From positions 62,001 through 126,000 of the forward strand of contig CAWGEX010000005.1 in the NCBI GenBank assembly GCA_963821755.1: DNA of 64,000 nucleotides, given 5' to 3'. Within the stretch, counting starts at the first letter, position 1. The number at the start of each line of letters is the position of its first letter. The stretch is from Bog-473 sp963821755. Lineage in GTDB: Bacteria; Actinomycetota; Acidimicrobiia; Acidimicrobiales; RAAP-2. Of the stretch, positions 16,298 through 25,247 are shown piece by piece. The translations under genes and the position numbers were made by a program. Under the pieces are notes generated by a model that had not been told where the DNA came from, did not search any database, and worked only from the letters and a program-made list of their open reading frames with translations.

Positions 16298-17179
16298 ATG
16301 GGATCAGCCCTCGCTGTGCTTGCCGCGTTCGCCTTCGCTTTCGGTACGGTGCTCCAGCAGAAGGGCACGCTCACCACCACTCAACAGAGCGGCGACGCGC
16401 CTTGGCTGATCCAGATCCTGCGGAAGCCGGTCTGGCTGGCGGGCATGGTCATGCAGGCCTCGGGGTGGATCCTCCAGGCGGTGGCCCTGGACAAGGCCCC
16501 CCTCATGGTGGTCCAGGCCATCACGTCTCTCAGCCTGGTCATCGCTCTCCCCATCGGGATATGGCTCACCGGTCAGCAGGTCGACCGAAAAGTGGTGGCC
16601 GGCGCGGTGGCCGTGGTCGCCGGCATCATCGTGTTCCTCTCGGTCGGGTCCCCTCACGGTGGGACGACCAATCCGAGCGCCGCGACGTGGTGGACCGCCT
16701 GTCTGGTCATCGCCGCGCTCGTTCTGGTCTTCGCCGCACTGGGCCGGAGCCGACAGGGTGCAACCAGAGCACTCCTGTTCGGCTCCGCCGCCGGATTCGG
16801 CTACGGCCTCCAGACCGCGGTGACGAAGGACTTCGACCTCGAAGTTGGCCACGGTGTGCTGGCCCTCCTGGCCGACTGGTCCATCTACGTGCTCGTCGCC
16901 TCGGCTGTGGTCGGATTCATCCTGCAGCAGTCCGCCCTCAAGACCGGCGTGCTGGCCCCCGCCATGGCGTCGAGCAACGCCGTAACCCTCTTCGTCGGAG
17001 TCATCCTCGGCAGTGTCATCTTCGGCGAGATGCTGGGTCACGGGGGAGGCCACGTGGCGCCCGCCATCTTGGGGCTGGTCCTGGCCGTCGCCGGAGTCGT
17101 GCTGCTGGCCCGGGCCGAAGGACCAACCGCGGACCCGGCCCATGGTGAACACGTCCCCTTCCCGGCCCCGACGTCGTGA
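16298..17179 (+). CDS. DMT-superfamily (EamA/NIPA-like) transporter
   Basis: The 293-residue protein has nine to ten transmembrane helices with internal duplication: the first half ends near residue 115, and the second starts with a helix at about 150. The opening ALAVLAAFAFAFGTVLQQKG and the motifs APLMVVQAITSLSLVIALPIG and LAPAMASSNAVTLFVGVILG resemble the NIPA/EamA branch of drug/metabolite transporters. Substrate is unknown. It follows the old-yellow-enzyme gene closely and has its own GGAGGAAGG Shine-Dalgarno. A block of 15-bp tandem repeats separates it from the convergent amidase gene. Confidence 0.85.
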   Translation: MGSALAVLAAFAFAFGTVLQQKGTLTTTQQSGDAPWLIQILRKPVWLAGMVMQASGWILQAVALDKAPLMVVQAITSLSLVIALPIGIWLTGQQVDRKVVAGAVAVVAGIIVFLSVGSPHGGTTNPSAATWWTACLVIAALVLVFAALGRSRQGATRALLFGSAAGFGYGLQTAVTKDFDLEVGHGVLALLADWSIYVLVASAVVGFILQQSALKTGVLAPAMASSNAVTLFVGVILGSVIFGEMLGHGGGHVAPAILGLVLAVAGVVLLARAEGPTADPAHGEHVPFPAPTS

Positions 17180-17190
17180 CGGACGACGGC

Positions 17191-17250
17191 GACCACGAAA
17201 CCCGTGACCATCCACCCGGTGACCACGAACCCGGTGACCACGAACCCGGC
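17191..17250. repeat. Four 15-bp tandem repeats between convergent genes
   Basis: Four back-to-back 15-mers fill the gap between the DMT transporter stop and the amidase stop. The last two read GACCACGAACCCGGT and GACCACGAACCCGGC; the first two (17191-17205, 17206-17220) are degenerate copies. Period 15 also occurs in the intergenic repeats at 45862-45906 and 42652-42679. Confidence 0.8.
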
Positions 17251-17260
17251 CACCCGACGC

Positions 17261-18697
17261 TCACGCGCTGACCGGCGGCCTCCGGCCGGCCCACGGCAGC
17301 GCTTCTTCGAGCTGGCCGGCCAGCGAGAGCAACGTCTCCTCGTCGCCGAAACGGCCGACGAATTGCACGCCGATGGGCAGACCCTCGCCGTTCCAATGCA
17401 GGGGCAGCGAGATCCCAGGCTGACCGGTCACGTTGAACGGCGGCGTAAAGGGCACGTAGGCGGCAGCACGGAACAGCCCGTGCAGCGGTTCTCCCGGCGG
17501 TGAGTCGAACGTCCCCAACGGCGCTGGAGGCTCACCCAGGGTGGGCGTGATGAGCACGTCGATCCCTTCGAAGTAGGCGGCGATGTGGCGGCTGAGCTGT
17601 TGGAGCGCCTGCACGGACATCAGAAAGCGATCCGAACTGATGGAGCGACCGAGCTGGATCAGCGCCCACGTCAGTGGCTCCACGTCCTCCTCGGTGGCCG
17701 TCCGACCGATCCGCTTCTCCCAGTCCAACAGCACCCAGGCATTTCCGGCGGCCCACATGTTGACGAAGTGCTCGGTGAACGCATCGCCGTCGACCTCGAG
17801 CGCGCCGACCTCGACCCGGTGGCCCATCCGTTCGCACAGCGCGGCCGCCTCCTCGGTGGCCCTGACACAGTCCTGGTGCACCGCGGTCCCGGTGGGCGAC
17901 GCGGTCATGACCGCCATGCGCAGCGGTTGCTTCTCCCCCGTCACGGCGGCGGCGAACGAGGCACCCCGCAAGGGTGGGGCCCAGTAGGGATCACCGGGCA
18001 CCGGGCCGGCCACCGCGTCCAACACTGCGGCGCAGTCGCGCACCGAGCGCGTCACCACGTGCTCGGCCACCAGCCCGCCCATCACGTCGCCGTACTGCGG
18101 CGCGGCCGACACCCGGGCCCGGGAGGGCTTGAGGCCGACCAGCCCGCAACAGGCGGCCGGAATGCGGATGGACCCACCGCCATCGTTGGCGTGCGCCACC
18201 GGCACCATGCCCGAGGCCACCGCGGCGGCCGAGCCACCCGACGAGCCGCCGGTCGAGTGGTTGAGGTTCCACGGGTTGCGCGACGGCCCGAACCGACGGG
18301 GCTCGGTGGTGGGCAGGATGCCGAACTCGGGTGTGTTGGTCTTGCCACAGATGGCGAAGCCGGCCCGTTCGAAGCGCTTCGCCAGCTCCTGGTCGACGGT
18401 CGAGTGGTAGTCGCCGGCCAGGTCCGACCCCTCGCAGAACGGCGTCCCGGCCAGCTCGGCCCCCAGGTCCTTCAACAACAGGGGCACGCCGCGGAACGGA
18501 CCCTCTCCCAAGCCCGATGGGCCGGCTGCCAGCTCCCGGGCCCGATCGAACAACGGGTGGATGACGGCGTTCAACTCTGGATTGAGCTTCTCGATGCGGG
18601 CGATGGCCCCTTCAACCAGTTCGAGCGGCGAAACCTCTCCCCTCCGGACCAGGTCCGCCTGCGCGGTCGCGTCCAACCATGCCGTGTCATCGCTCAT
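17261..18697 (-). CDS. Amidase signature family enzyme
   Basis: The 478-residue protein belongs to the amidase signature family, which hydrolyses amide bonds with a Ser-cisSer-Lys triad. The Lys lies in PLLLKDLGAE (about residue 70), and the Gly/Ser-rich signature is HSTGGSSGGSAAAVASGMVPVAHANDGGGSIR with its catalytic serines (about 145-175). The C-terminal TPPFNVTGQPGISLPLHW is also typical. Length is standard. I chose the ATG at 18697; the longer upstream frame would collide with the HxlR gene. It is not in the GatCAB context, so it is more likely a catabolic amidase such as 6-aminohexanoate-cyclic-dimer hydrolase-like. Confidence 0.92.
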   Translation of the reverse strand: MSDDTAWLDATAQADLVRRGEVSPLELVEGAIARIEKLNPELNAVIHPLFDRARELAAGPSGLGEGPFRGVPLLLKDLGAELAGTPFCEGSDLAGDYHSTVDQELAKRFERAGFAICGKTNTPEFGILPTTEPRRFGPSRNPWNLNHSTGGSSGGSAAAVASGMVPVAHANDGGGSIRIPAACCGLVGLKPSRARVSAAPQYGDVMGGLVAEHVVTRSVRDCAAVLDAVAGPVPGDPYWAPPLRGASFAAAVTGEKQPLRMAVMTASPTGTAVHQDCVRATEEAAALCERMGHRVEVGALEVDGDAFTEHFVNMWAAGNAWVLLDWEKRIGRTATEEDVEPLTWALIQLGRSISSDRFLMSVQALQQLSRHIAAYFEGIDVLITPTLGEPPAPLGTFDSPPGEPLHGLFRAAAYVPFTPPFNVTGQPGISLPLHWNGEGLPIGVQFVGRFGDEETLLSLAGQLEEALPWAGRRPPVSA

Positions 18698-18753
18698 GAG
18701 CGCCACGGTACTCAGACCGCGTCGCGCCCGCGCCGGGAAGGCCGCGCCGAGAA

Positions 18754-19260
18754 TCAAGTGGCGACGACGGTCTCCTCGGGCAGCCGGCGGGCGCCGGTCC
18801 AGATGGCGATGGCGTCGCTCACCTCGACGTCGACCCCGCACACGACGCAGCGTCGGCGGTCGTCGAGCTCGCCCCCGCAGTCGCGGTGCTGCAGGATCAT
18901 CGGCCGCTCGCCCTCGATGGCGTACTTGTCGCCCCACTTGAGGAGGGAGACCAGCACCGGCCACAGGTCGGCGCCCTTCTCGGTCAGCCGGTACTCGTGG
19001 CGCAGCGGTCGCTCCTGGTACGGGCGCTTGCGCACGATCCCGGCTTCGACCAGGCGTTCCAGCCGGGTCTGCAGGATGTTGCGGGCCACGCCCAGGTGGC
19101 GTTGGAGCTCATCGAAGCGCCGGATGCCCATGAAGACATCACGCAGGATCAAGATGGTCCAGCGCTCCCCGATGATCTCGAGGGTCGAGGCGACCGAGCA
19201 GTACTGGGTGGGGTAGTCCCGCTTCAACATTCGCACCAGCATAATCCTTTTTCCGCCCAT
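18754..19260 (-). CDS. HxlR-family winged-helix regulator
   Basis: The 168-residue protein has the HxlR signature: CSVASTLEIIGERWTILILRDVFMGIRRFDELQRHLGVARNILQTRLERLVEAGIVRKRPY (about residues 21-82). A C-terminal extension carries a CxxC-type pattern (CGGELDDRRRCVVCG) that could bind zinc. Starts are possible at 19260, 19242 and 19230; the -10-like TATGCA only five bases before 19260 suggests a leaderless transcript beginning there. It is divergent from the DHA2 efflux gene with a 39-bp gap and most likely represses that pump. Confidence 0.88.
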   Translation of the reverse strand: MGGKRIMLVRMLKRDYPTQYCSVASTLEIIGERWTILILRDVFMGIRRFDELQRHLGVARNILQTRLERLVEAGIVRKRPYQERPLRHEYRLTEKGADLWPVLVSLLKWGDKYAIEGERPMILQHRDCGGELDDRRRCVVCGVDVEVSDAIAIWTGARRLPEETVVAT

Positions 19261-19264
19261 TTAG

Positions 19265-19292
19265 TTGCATAGTGCTACGTCAGTGGTATAGT
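19265..19292 (+). promoter_or_regulatory. Leaderless promoter of the efflux gene, overlapping the HxlR promoter
   Basis: TTGCAT (19265-19270), a 16-bp spacer and TATAGT (19287-19292) form a good sigma70-type promoter. Its expected start point falls on or next to the ATG at 19300, and no Shine-Dalgarno is present. On the other strand TATGCA (19271-19266) ends five bases before the HxlR ATG and has CTGACT (19295-19290) as a possible -35 box. The two promoters share the same DNA, so one bound repressor would block both. Confidence 0.6.
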
Positions 19293-19299
19293 CAGTCCT

Positions 19300-20760
19300 A
19301 TGAAACAACCCACTGAGTTGCAGGACGGCACCCCGAGGGAGTCCGCGTCGCATCCGACCTTGACCGCCCTGGTGGTGCTCACCGGGGTGTTCCTCTCCTC
19401 GCTGGATCTCTTCATCGTCAACATCGCCTTTCCCAGCATCTCGCTGAATTTCCACGGCGAGAGCCTGAGCTCGCTGTCGTGGGTGCTCAGCGCCTACACC
19501 ATCGTGTTCGCCGCCCTGCTCGTCCCGGCCGGTCGCTGGGCCGACCGGGCCGGTCGCAAGCGGGCCTTCCTCATCGGGTTGGGCATCTTCACCGCGTCGT
19601 CCGCCCTCTCCGCGCTGAGCCCGACCCTCGGCCTGCTCATCGCCGCCCGCATTCTCCAGGCCAGCGGCGGGGCCCTCATGCTGCCCACCTCGCTCGGCCT
19701 GCTCCTCCCCGCCTTCGGGCCCGAGCGCAAGGGTGCGGCCATCGGCCTGTGGTCGGCCGTCGGTGGCGCGGCGGCCGCCCTGGGCCCGCCCATCGGCGGC
19801 CTCCTGGTCCAGGTCAGCTGGCGCTGGGTCTTCCTGGTGAACCTCCCCTTCGCCCTCCTCGCGCTCGTCGTCGGGTTCCGCGTGCTGAGAGAGGTGAAGG
19901 ACCCCGACGCCCACAAGGCGGACCTGGTCGGGGCCGGACTGCTGTCGCTCGCCGTGGCCAGCCTGGTGGCCGCCATCGTGAAGGGGTCCGACTGGGGCTG
20001 GGTGAGCCCGTCCATCCTGATCGCCTTTGCCGTGGCCATCGGCTCGACGGCGGGGCTGGTGATGCGCTCGCGCACGCACCCCCACCCGATCATCGAGCCG
20101 GCGGTGATCCGGCACCGCGCCGTGGCCCTGGCCGATGTGAGCTCGTTGATCTTCTTCGCCGGCTTCGGCGCCATGGTGCTCGGGTCCGTGCTGTTCCTCA
20201 CCGGGGTGTGGCACGAGTCGGTCCTGCGCGCCGGGTTCATGCTGGCCCCGGGACCGCTGCTGGCCGGACTGTGCGCCTTCCCCGGTGGCCTGCTCGGCGC
20301 CCGGTACAGCCAGCGCGCCGTCGGGTCCGTGGGCAGCCTGCTCTTCGCCGCCAGTGCGGCGTGGTGGGTCACCCGCATCGGCGCCACGCCCGACTACGCC
20401 GGGGCGTACCTCCCCGGGTCGCTCATCGGAGGCGCCGGCGTCGGCCTGATGCTCCCGTCGCTGGGTGGCGCGGCCACCGCACCCTTGCCGCCGGAGCGCT
20501 TCGCCACCGGCACCGCCCTCTACGCCATGTGCCGCCAGATCGGCTTGGCCCTCGGGGTGGCCTGCCTCGTCGCCATCCTCGGCGTGGCCACGGGCCCGGC
20601 CGCGGTTAGCGACTTTCACCACGCCTGGATCTTCATGGGGTGCTGCGCCCTGCTCTCGTGCCTGGTCCTGCAGGGGATCGGCGGCAGAGCCACCATGGAG
20701 CGCGAGTCGCTCGAGGTCTTCGTGGAGGACGAGCCCTACGTGCTGGCCCCTTCGAGGTAG
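19300..20760 (+). CDS. MFS transporter, DHA2 (14-helix EmrB/QacA-like) family
   Basis: The 486-residue protein is a proton-driven multidrug-type exporter with about 14 helices. The DHA2 motifs are the first-helix LDLFIVNIAFPSI, the loop WADRAGRKRAF (motif A) and GGALMLPTSLGLLLPAFGPERKGAAIGLW with the following GPPIGGLL (motif C-like). Substrate is unknown. Divergence from an HxlR regulator fits an inducible efflux system. The 3' end overlaps the convergent phosphotransferase gene by 25 bp. Confidence 0.9.
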   Translation: MKQPTELQDGTPRESASHPTLTALVVLTGVFLSSLDLFIVNIAFPSISLNFHGESLSSLSWVLSAYTIVFAALLVPAGRWADRAGRKRAFLIGLGIFTASSALSALSPTLGLLIAARILQASGGALMLPTSLGLLLPAFGPERKGAAIGLWSAVGGAAAALGPPIGGLLVQVSWRWVFLVNLPFALLALVVGFRVLREVKDPDAHKADLVGAGLLSLAVASLVAAIVKGSDWGWVSPSILIAFAVAIGSTAGLVMRSRTHPHPIIEPAVIRHRAVALADVSSLIFFAGFGAMVLGSVLFLTGVWHESVLRAGFMLAPGPLLAGLCAFPGGLLGARYSQRAVGSVGSLLFAASAAWWVTRIGATPDYAGAYLPGSLIGGAGVGLMLPSLGGAATAPLPPERFATGTALYAMCRQIGLALGVACLVAILGVATGPAAVSDFHHAWIFMGCCALLSCLVLQGIGGRATMERESLEVFVEDEPYVLAPSR

Positions 20761-22145
20761 CCCGGGTTGGCCACCAGCAGTTGATCCCGGGCGGCGGCGG
20801 CCAGCGCCGGGCCCACCTCGCTCCACGCGCCGTCCAAGGTGCCGGACCGGAGGGCGCCGGCCAGCTGGCGGTCGTCGTCGAAGCCGAGTGCGGCCAGGCG
20901 ATCGGCATGCGCCCTGGCCATGGCCGGGCCGAACCGGAGCTCGCGTTCGACCGTCAGCAGCGCGTTGCGCGCCACCCGACCTTTGAACCGCGCCCCACGG
21001 TCGCTGCCCTCCATCACGTCGGTTTCCAGGTACTCCCGCACCGCCTCGACCAGCTCGGTGGCCGTCGGCCGACCGAACGGCGCCCGGACCTCGGGGGGCG
21101 CCGTGCCTTCGGCCACCTCGACCCCATCGTCAGCCACCCCCGCCGCACCGTCTGGCGCCAGCCCCAGCAGCACGCACAGATCCCACTCGCTCTCGCAGAC
21201 CCGCCGTCCGATGGTGGCCAGCTCGACCGAACGGGTGGCGCCGCTCAGATGGGCCGACGCCTGCAGCGCGCAGATGACGGCCCACTTCACCGTGGCGTAG
21301 ACCTGCCACCACCTGACCCGTACCGGATCGATCACCGCACCGCCCGCCGCGGCATAGCCCTCGAGGAGATCGCCGAGCGCGCCGAAGCCGCCCACCGACC
21401 CCGGTCCGCCGAAACGCCAGGCCGGTGCGCAGAGCCAGCCGATGTCCTCGGCCGCCTCGCCGGCATGGGCCAACTCCCAATCCAGTACCGCCCGCAGTCC
21501 GTCGGGACCGACCAGGAGGTTGCCGTTGCGGAAGTCGCCGTGCACCGTCACCCGCCGCCCGGCCGGCAACCGGTTGGCCTCGAGCCAGCGCACGCCGAGC
21601 TCGAGGGCCGGTCGGGCCTCGCCCAGCACGTCGAGGAAGGGGAGCGGATCGCGAAACGGGTCCCGGGCCGGCAGTCCCTCGATCGACGCCGGATCGATGG
21701 TGTGGATGGCCGCCAGGGCCTGGGCGCACTGCTGCGTCAGCGCCTGGCGCGCTGCGGACCATTCGGGGTCACGCAGGATCTTCCGCGGGATGGTCTCCCC
21801 CTCCAGGCGCTCGACCACCAGCCAGCCGGCGCCCAGGCTGTCGTCGACCCCGTCACCCACGGCCACCACCGAGGGGACGGGGACACCGGCGTCGTGGGCC
21901 GCCCGCAACAGGGCAGCCTCGGTGTCGGCCCGCCCGCCCTGGGCCAACCCGTCACCCCGGTCCAGCTGGAGGATGAGGCGCCGGACCGGAGTCGCGCCGA
22001 CACCGTCGGCCTCGTCGACCCGCAGATCGAAGGAACTGGTGAGGCGCGAGGCCCCACCGGACAACGGGCGCAGGTCCTGCACCGTGCCGCCGAGCCGGCG
22101 ACCGAGCGCCGCCGCGACGTCGTCGGGTGTACGGCGCGGCCCCAT
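20736..22145 (-). CDS. APH-type phosphotransferase fused to a DUF6285-like domain
   Basis: Residues about 20-330 form an aminoglycoside-phosphotransferase/choline-kinase fold: phosphate-binding LSGGASRLTSSFDLRV, catalytic HGDFRNGNLLV and metal-binding VLDWELAHAGEAAEDIGW. Residues about 365-469 (TATELVEAVREYLETDVM..., KGRVARNALLTVERELRFGP, AARDQLLVANPGYL) resemble DUF6285, usually a separate small protein encoded beside such kinases. In actinobacteria this kinase group often accompanies acyl-CoA and catabolic genes; a resistance role is unlikely. It is the last gene of a minus-strand set SDR, DUF7064-like, kinase, with gaps of 12 and 26 bp. Confidence 0.87.
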   Translation of the reverse strand: MGPRRTPDDVAAALGRRLGGTVQDLRPLSGGASRLTSSFDLRVDEADGVGATPVRRLILQLDRGDGLAQGGRADTEAALLRAAHDAGVPVPSVVAVGDGVDDSLGAGWLVVERLEGETIPRKILRDPEWSAARQALTQQCAQALAAIHTIDPASIEGLPARDPFRDPLPFLDVLGEARPALELGVRWLEANRLPAGRRVTVHGDFRNGNLLVGPDGLRAVLDWELAHAGEAAEDIGWLCAPAWRFGGPGSVGGFGALGDLLEGYAAAGGAVIDPVRVRWWQVYATVKWAVICALQASAHLSGATRSVELATIGRRVCESEWDLCVLLGLAPDGAAGVADDGVEVAEGTAPPEVRAPFGRPTATELVEAVREYLETDVMEGSDRGARFKGRVARNALLTVERELRFGPAMARAHADRLAALGFDDDRQLAGALRSGTLDGAWSEVGPALAAAARDQLLVANPGYLEGAST

Positions 22146-22171
22146 CGCTCAATCGCTCAATCGATCGGGGC

Positions 22172-23182
22172 TCAATCGACCGGGACGACAGGCCTCCCGC
22201 TGTCGTCGAGCTGGTGCAGGTACTCGCAGATGCCGTAGCCGGTGCGGTCGTCCCCGGTGGCGTCCGACAGTGTCCAGCGGGCCAGCCCCTCGTTGACCAT
22301 GGTGCCGCCGGCCCGCCCGATGTCGGCCACCCGCAGCACGTCGCCGCGCAGGTGGTAGATCTGGTCCCGCTTGTCGACCACGTCGAGGTGCACCACCCGG
22401 TGCGTCACGGCGTCGTCGGCCAGTTCGGTGCGCACCCGCCACTCGGCGACGCTGGTCGCCCGCTCCCGTTCCCCGTCCCACACCCAGCCCCGGTGCAGGT
22501 CACCGGCCCCGGTCCCCAGGCGGATGCCGCCGAAGTGCACGTCCTCGCCGATGTTGATGCTGAACCAGCGCCACATGGTCGGCCCGCCCCAGCGCCGCGG
22601 CCCCCAGGACCGGTCCCGGTTCCCGTGCGCCCCCACCCAGTCGTGGCGCTCGCCGTCGACCTCCAACCACCCGCTCCAGCGGCCGGCCTGCTCGAGGTGA
22701 CCCTTGCCCACCGTGCCCGCCGCCGCGGCGGCCTCGGCCGACTGCGGGCCCGCACCGGCGCGCGGCTGCCCGTCGGTCCCGATGGCCGGCGTCACCGCGT
22801 CGAAGCGGACGTCGAGTGCGACGTGCACGGTCCGGTTCGCCGGCGCACCGCTGCGGCAGGGTCGGGCCGGCACGTCGGCCTCACCGGTGATGCGCCACGA
22901 CTCGAGCGCCTCGAGCATCTCGTAGCGGACGGCGCCGACCTCGAGCACGGTGTCGACCGCCTCGTGCTGCTCGGTGACGTGGCGGTACTCGGCCAGGTCC
23001 CCGCCCGGCAGCCAGAGCGACAGGCCCACATCCATGGTCCCCTCGTTGGGCCGGACGCCGATGCGGGTGAAGAAGCCCGAGTCGGTCTCCGGGTCGTAGG
23101 CGTTGAAGTAGTACGACTCGCTCCAGGCCGTGTCGCCCTCGACCGGGTGGGCCAGGTCGTGCCGTGCTTCGAGAATGGGCAT
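22172..23182 (-). CDS. DUF7064/DUF7065-like (AttH/CrtC-type) protein
   Basis: The 336-residue protein has no signal peptide or membrane segment. Motifs such as HPVEGDTAWSESYYFNAYDPE, GFFTRIGVRPNEGTMD and HDWVGAHGNRDRSWGPRRWG resemble the DUF7064/DUF7065 proteins, a two-barrel lipocalin-like fold related to AttH and hydroxyneurosporene hydratase CrtC. These often sit beside steroid, terpenoid or fatty-acid catabolic genes, but their reaction is not established. It lies between SDR and phosphotransferase genes on the same strand, so it probably acts in the same pathway. A region rich in Ala and Gly (about 145-162) looks like a flexible insert. Confidence 0.75.
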   Translation of the reverse strand: MPILEARHDLAHPVEGDTAWSESYYFNAYDPETDSGFFTRIGVRPNEGTMDVGLSLWLPGGDLAEYRHVTEQHEAVDTVLEVGAVRYEMLEALESWRITGEADVPARPCRSGAPANRTVHVALDVRFDAVTPAIGTDGQPRAGAGPQSAEAAAAAGTVGKGHLEQAGRWSGWLEVDGERHDWVGAHGNRDRSWGPRRWGGPTMWRWFSINIGEDVHFGGIRLGTGAGDLHRGWVWDGERERATSVAEWRVRTELADDAVTHRVVHLDVVDKRDQIYHLRGDVLRVADIGRAGGTMVNEGLARWTLSDATGDDRTGYGICEYLHQLDDSGRPVVPVD

Positions 23183-23194
23183 CGTTGCGCTCCC

Positions 23195-24052
23195 CTACAC
23201 CATGGTCTGTCCGGCACTGACGTTCAGCGCCTCACCGGTCACGCCCCTGGCCCCGTCGGACAGCAGCCAGCAGATGGCGGCGGCGATCTCGTCCGCGCTC
23301 TGCAGCCGGCCCAGCGGGATCTCGCGCGCCACCCACGCCGCCAGGGCGTCGGCCCCGCCCATCAGGTTCTCGAACATCGAGTCCTGGTTGATCAGGTCGG
23401 TGTCCACCGTGCCCGGGCAGACGGCGTTGACGGCGATCCCGCTCGGTCCGAGCTCGGCCGCCATGGTCTGGGTCAGCAGGATGACGCCCGCCTTGGCCGC
23501 GCTGTACGCCCCCAGGAACACGAAGGCCCGTTTGCCGGCCTGGCTCGAGACGTTGCAGATCCGGCCGGTCACCCCGGCCGTGATCATCCGGCTGGCGCAG
23601 GCCCTCGAGACCAGCCACGTGCCGACCACGTTGACATCGAGCACGCGGCGGAACTCCTCGGCCGGGACGGTGAGCAGCGGGCCCAACCCGAAGCCGGGGC
23701 CGCTGCCGCCGGCGATGTTGGCCACCAGCGTGACCGGCCCCAACTCGGCGCTGACCGCGGTCACAGCGGCCTCCACCGCCGCCTCGTCCGACACGTCGGC
23801 CACCGCGGTCGCCACCGGCCCACCCAGGGCGGCGATCTCGGCCGCCAGCGCGCCCAGGTCGTCCACGGTGGCCGTGCCGTGGTCGGGCGCCTCGCGATAG
23901 GGACGGGCGATATCGAGGCAGGCCACCGACGCCCCGCCCCGGGCCAACTGCAGGGCGGTGGCCCGTCCGATGCTCCGGGGCCGGGCTGCCCCGGTGACCA
24001 GCGCCACCTGGCCGGCGAAAGGGCGCGCCAGGTCAGGTTGTGTGAAACTCAC
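23195..24052 (-). CDS. Short-chain dehydrogenase/reductase
   Basis: This classical SDR of 285 residues (GTG start at 24052) has the cofactor loop VTGAARPRSIGRATAL (a GxxxGxG variant with an insertion), NIAGG, catalytic Ser in NVSSQAG and the YSAAK dyad, and the CPGTVDTD motif. An Asp at the end of the second strand (SVACLDIARP) suggests preference for NAD over NADP. It is the first gene of the minus-strand set with the DUF7064-like and phosphotransferase genes, and divergent from a zinc alcohol dehydrogenase gene 76 bp away. Substrate is unknown. Confidence 0.92.
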   Translation of the reverse strand: MSFTQPDLARPFAGQVALVTGAARPRSIGRATALQLARGGASVACLDIARPYREAPDHGTATVDDLGALAAEIAALGGPVATAVADVSDEAAVEAAVTAVSAELGPVTLVANIAGGSGPGFGLGPLLTVPAEEFRRVLDVNVVGTWLVSRACASRMITAGVTGRICNVSSQAGKRAFVFLGAYSAAKAGVILLTQTMAAELGPSGIAVNAVCPGTVDTDLINQDSMFENLMGGADALAAWVAREIPLGRLQSADEIAAAICWLLSDGARGVTGEALNVSAGQTMV

Positions 24053-24073
24053 CGGGCAAACGTAGCGAGGAAC

Positions 24074-24097
24074 GACGAGCCGTGCGACGAGCCGTGC
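24074..24097. repeat. 12-bp direct tandem repeat in the SDR/alcohol dehydrogenase divergent region
   Basis: GACGAGCCGTGC occurs twice back to back (24074-24085, 24086-24097) in the 76-bp divergent intergenic region. It may be an operator or simply a local duplication; no symmetry is seen. Confidence 0.5.
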
Positions 24098-24128
24098 GAC
24101 GGTCGATCCGTCGGAGTTGGGGAGTGAG

Positions 24129-25213
24129 ATGCAGGCAGCGGTGACCAGGGGCGGGGCCCTCGTCGTGGGGGAGGTCGCCGAGCCCACACCCGGCTCGGGC
24201 CACGTGCTGGTGCGTTCGCTGGCCGCCGGCATCTGCGGGTCCGACCTCCACGCGCTGGCCGACTTCACGCACTTCACCGGGCTCATGGATTCGGTCGGCG
24301 TCCCCTCCCTCGATCCGGCGGCGGACTGCGTTTTCGGCCACGAGTTCTGCGCCGAGATCGTCGAGCACGGACCCGACACCAGCCGGATCCCTGCCGGTGG
24401 GCACCCGGATCTGCTCGGTGCCCATCGTCGTGACCCCGACCGGGGTCGAGCAGATCGGCTACTCCAACACCTACCCGGGCGCGCTGGCCGAGCACATGGT
24501 GCTCCAGGAGATGCTGCTGCTGCCCGTTCCCGACTCGGTGGACACCGACCTGGCCGCGCTGACCGAACCGCTGGCCGTGGGCGAGCACGCCGTCGGGCTC
24601 TCCGGGCTCGAGCCGGGCCAACCGTGCCTGGTGGTGGGGTGCGGACCGGTTGGCCTGGCCGTCATCGCCGCCCTCAAGGGCCGCGGCCACGGCCCGGTTC
24701 TGGCGGCCGACTTCTCGCCCACTCGCCGGCGCCTGGCCGAGGCCTTCGGGGCCGACGAGGTCATCGACCCGGCCTCGGAGTCGCCGCACCGCCGCTGGGC
24801 CGACTTCGGCGTGGCCACCGGAGTGATGGAACGGGCCGGCGCCGCCCTGCTCGGCGGGGTCATCGTCGACCCGGTGATCTTCGAGTGCGTGGGCGTGCCC
24901 GGGCATGCTGCAGTCGCTGATCGCCGAGGCGCCGCCGCACAGCCGGATCGTGGTGGTCGGCGTGTGCATGCAGAGCGACTCCATCGAGCCCTTCATGGCG
25001 GTGACCAAGGAGATCGAGTTCCGCTTCTCCTTCGGCTACACCGGGGCCGAGTTCGCCGCCACCCTCGAGCGCCTGGGGGCCGGCGTGCCCGGCGCCGACC
25101 GGCTGGTCACCTCGGTGGTCGACCGGGCCGGCGCGCCCGGCGCCTTCGATACCCTCCGCACGCCCGGTGAGCACGGCAAGATCCTGGTCACTCCCGGCCC
25201 ACCGAGTCCCTGA
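24129..25213 (+). CDS. Zinc-type alcohol dehydrogenase, interrupted by two frameshifts
   Basis: Three reading frames together encode one medium-chain dehydrogenase of about 361 residues. Frame 0 (24129 to about 24397) has ICGSDLHAL and FGHEFCAEIVEHG, the zinc-site regions. Frame 1 (about 24399-24902) has TEPLAVGEHAVGLSG and the Rossmann loop VVGCGPVGLAVIAALKGRG. Frame 2 (about 24904-25213) has IVVVGVCMQSDSIEPFMAVTKE. Removing one G near 24397-24399 and one C at 24903 restores RIPAGGTRICSVPIV and CVGVPGMLQSLIAEAP. The usual structural-zinc cysteine loop is absent. TTG at 24117 is an alternative start; ATG 24129 has GGGGAG upstream. Confidence 0.85.
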
Positions 25214-25247
25214 TCACCCATCCCCTGAGAGAGGAACCCCCATCCCG

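Noticed and set aside
19261..20826. A 521-residue open frame on the minus strand
   Set aside because: Antisense to the DHA2 efflux gene; composed of Gly/Glu/Arg-rich shadow sequence.
22127..24127. A 666-residue open frame on the plus strand
   Set aside because: It is antisense to the DUF7064-like and SDR genes, which have clear family motifs; its translation is His/Pro/Val-rich shadow sequence.
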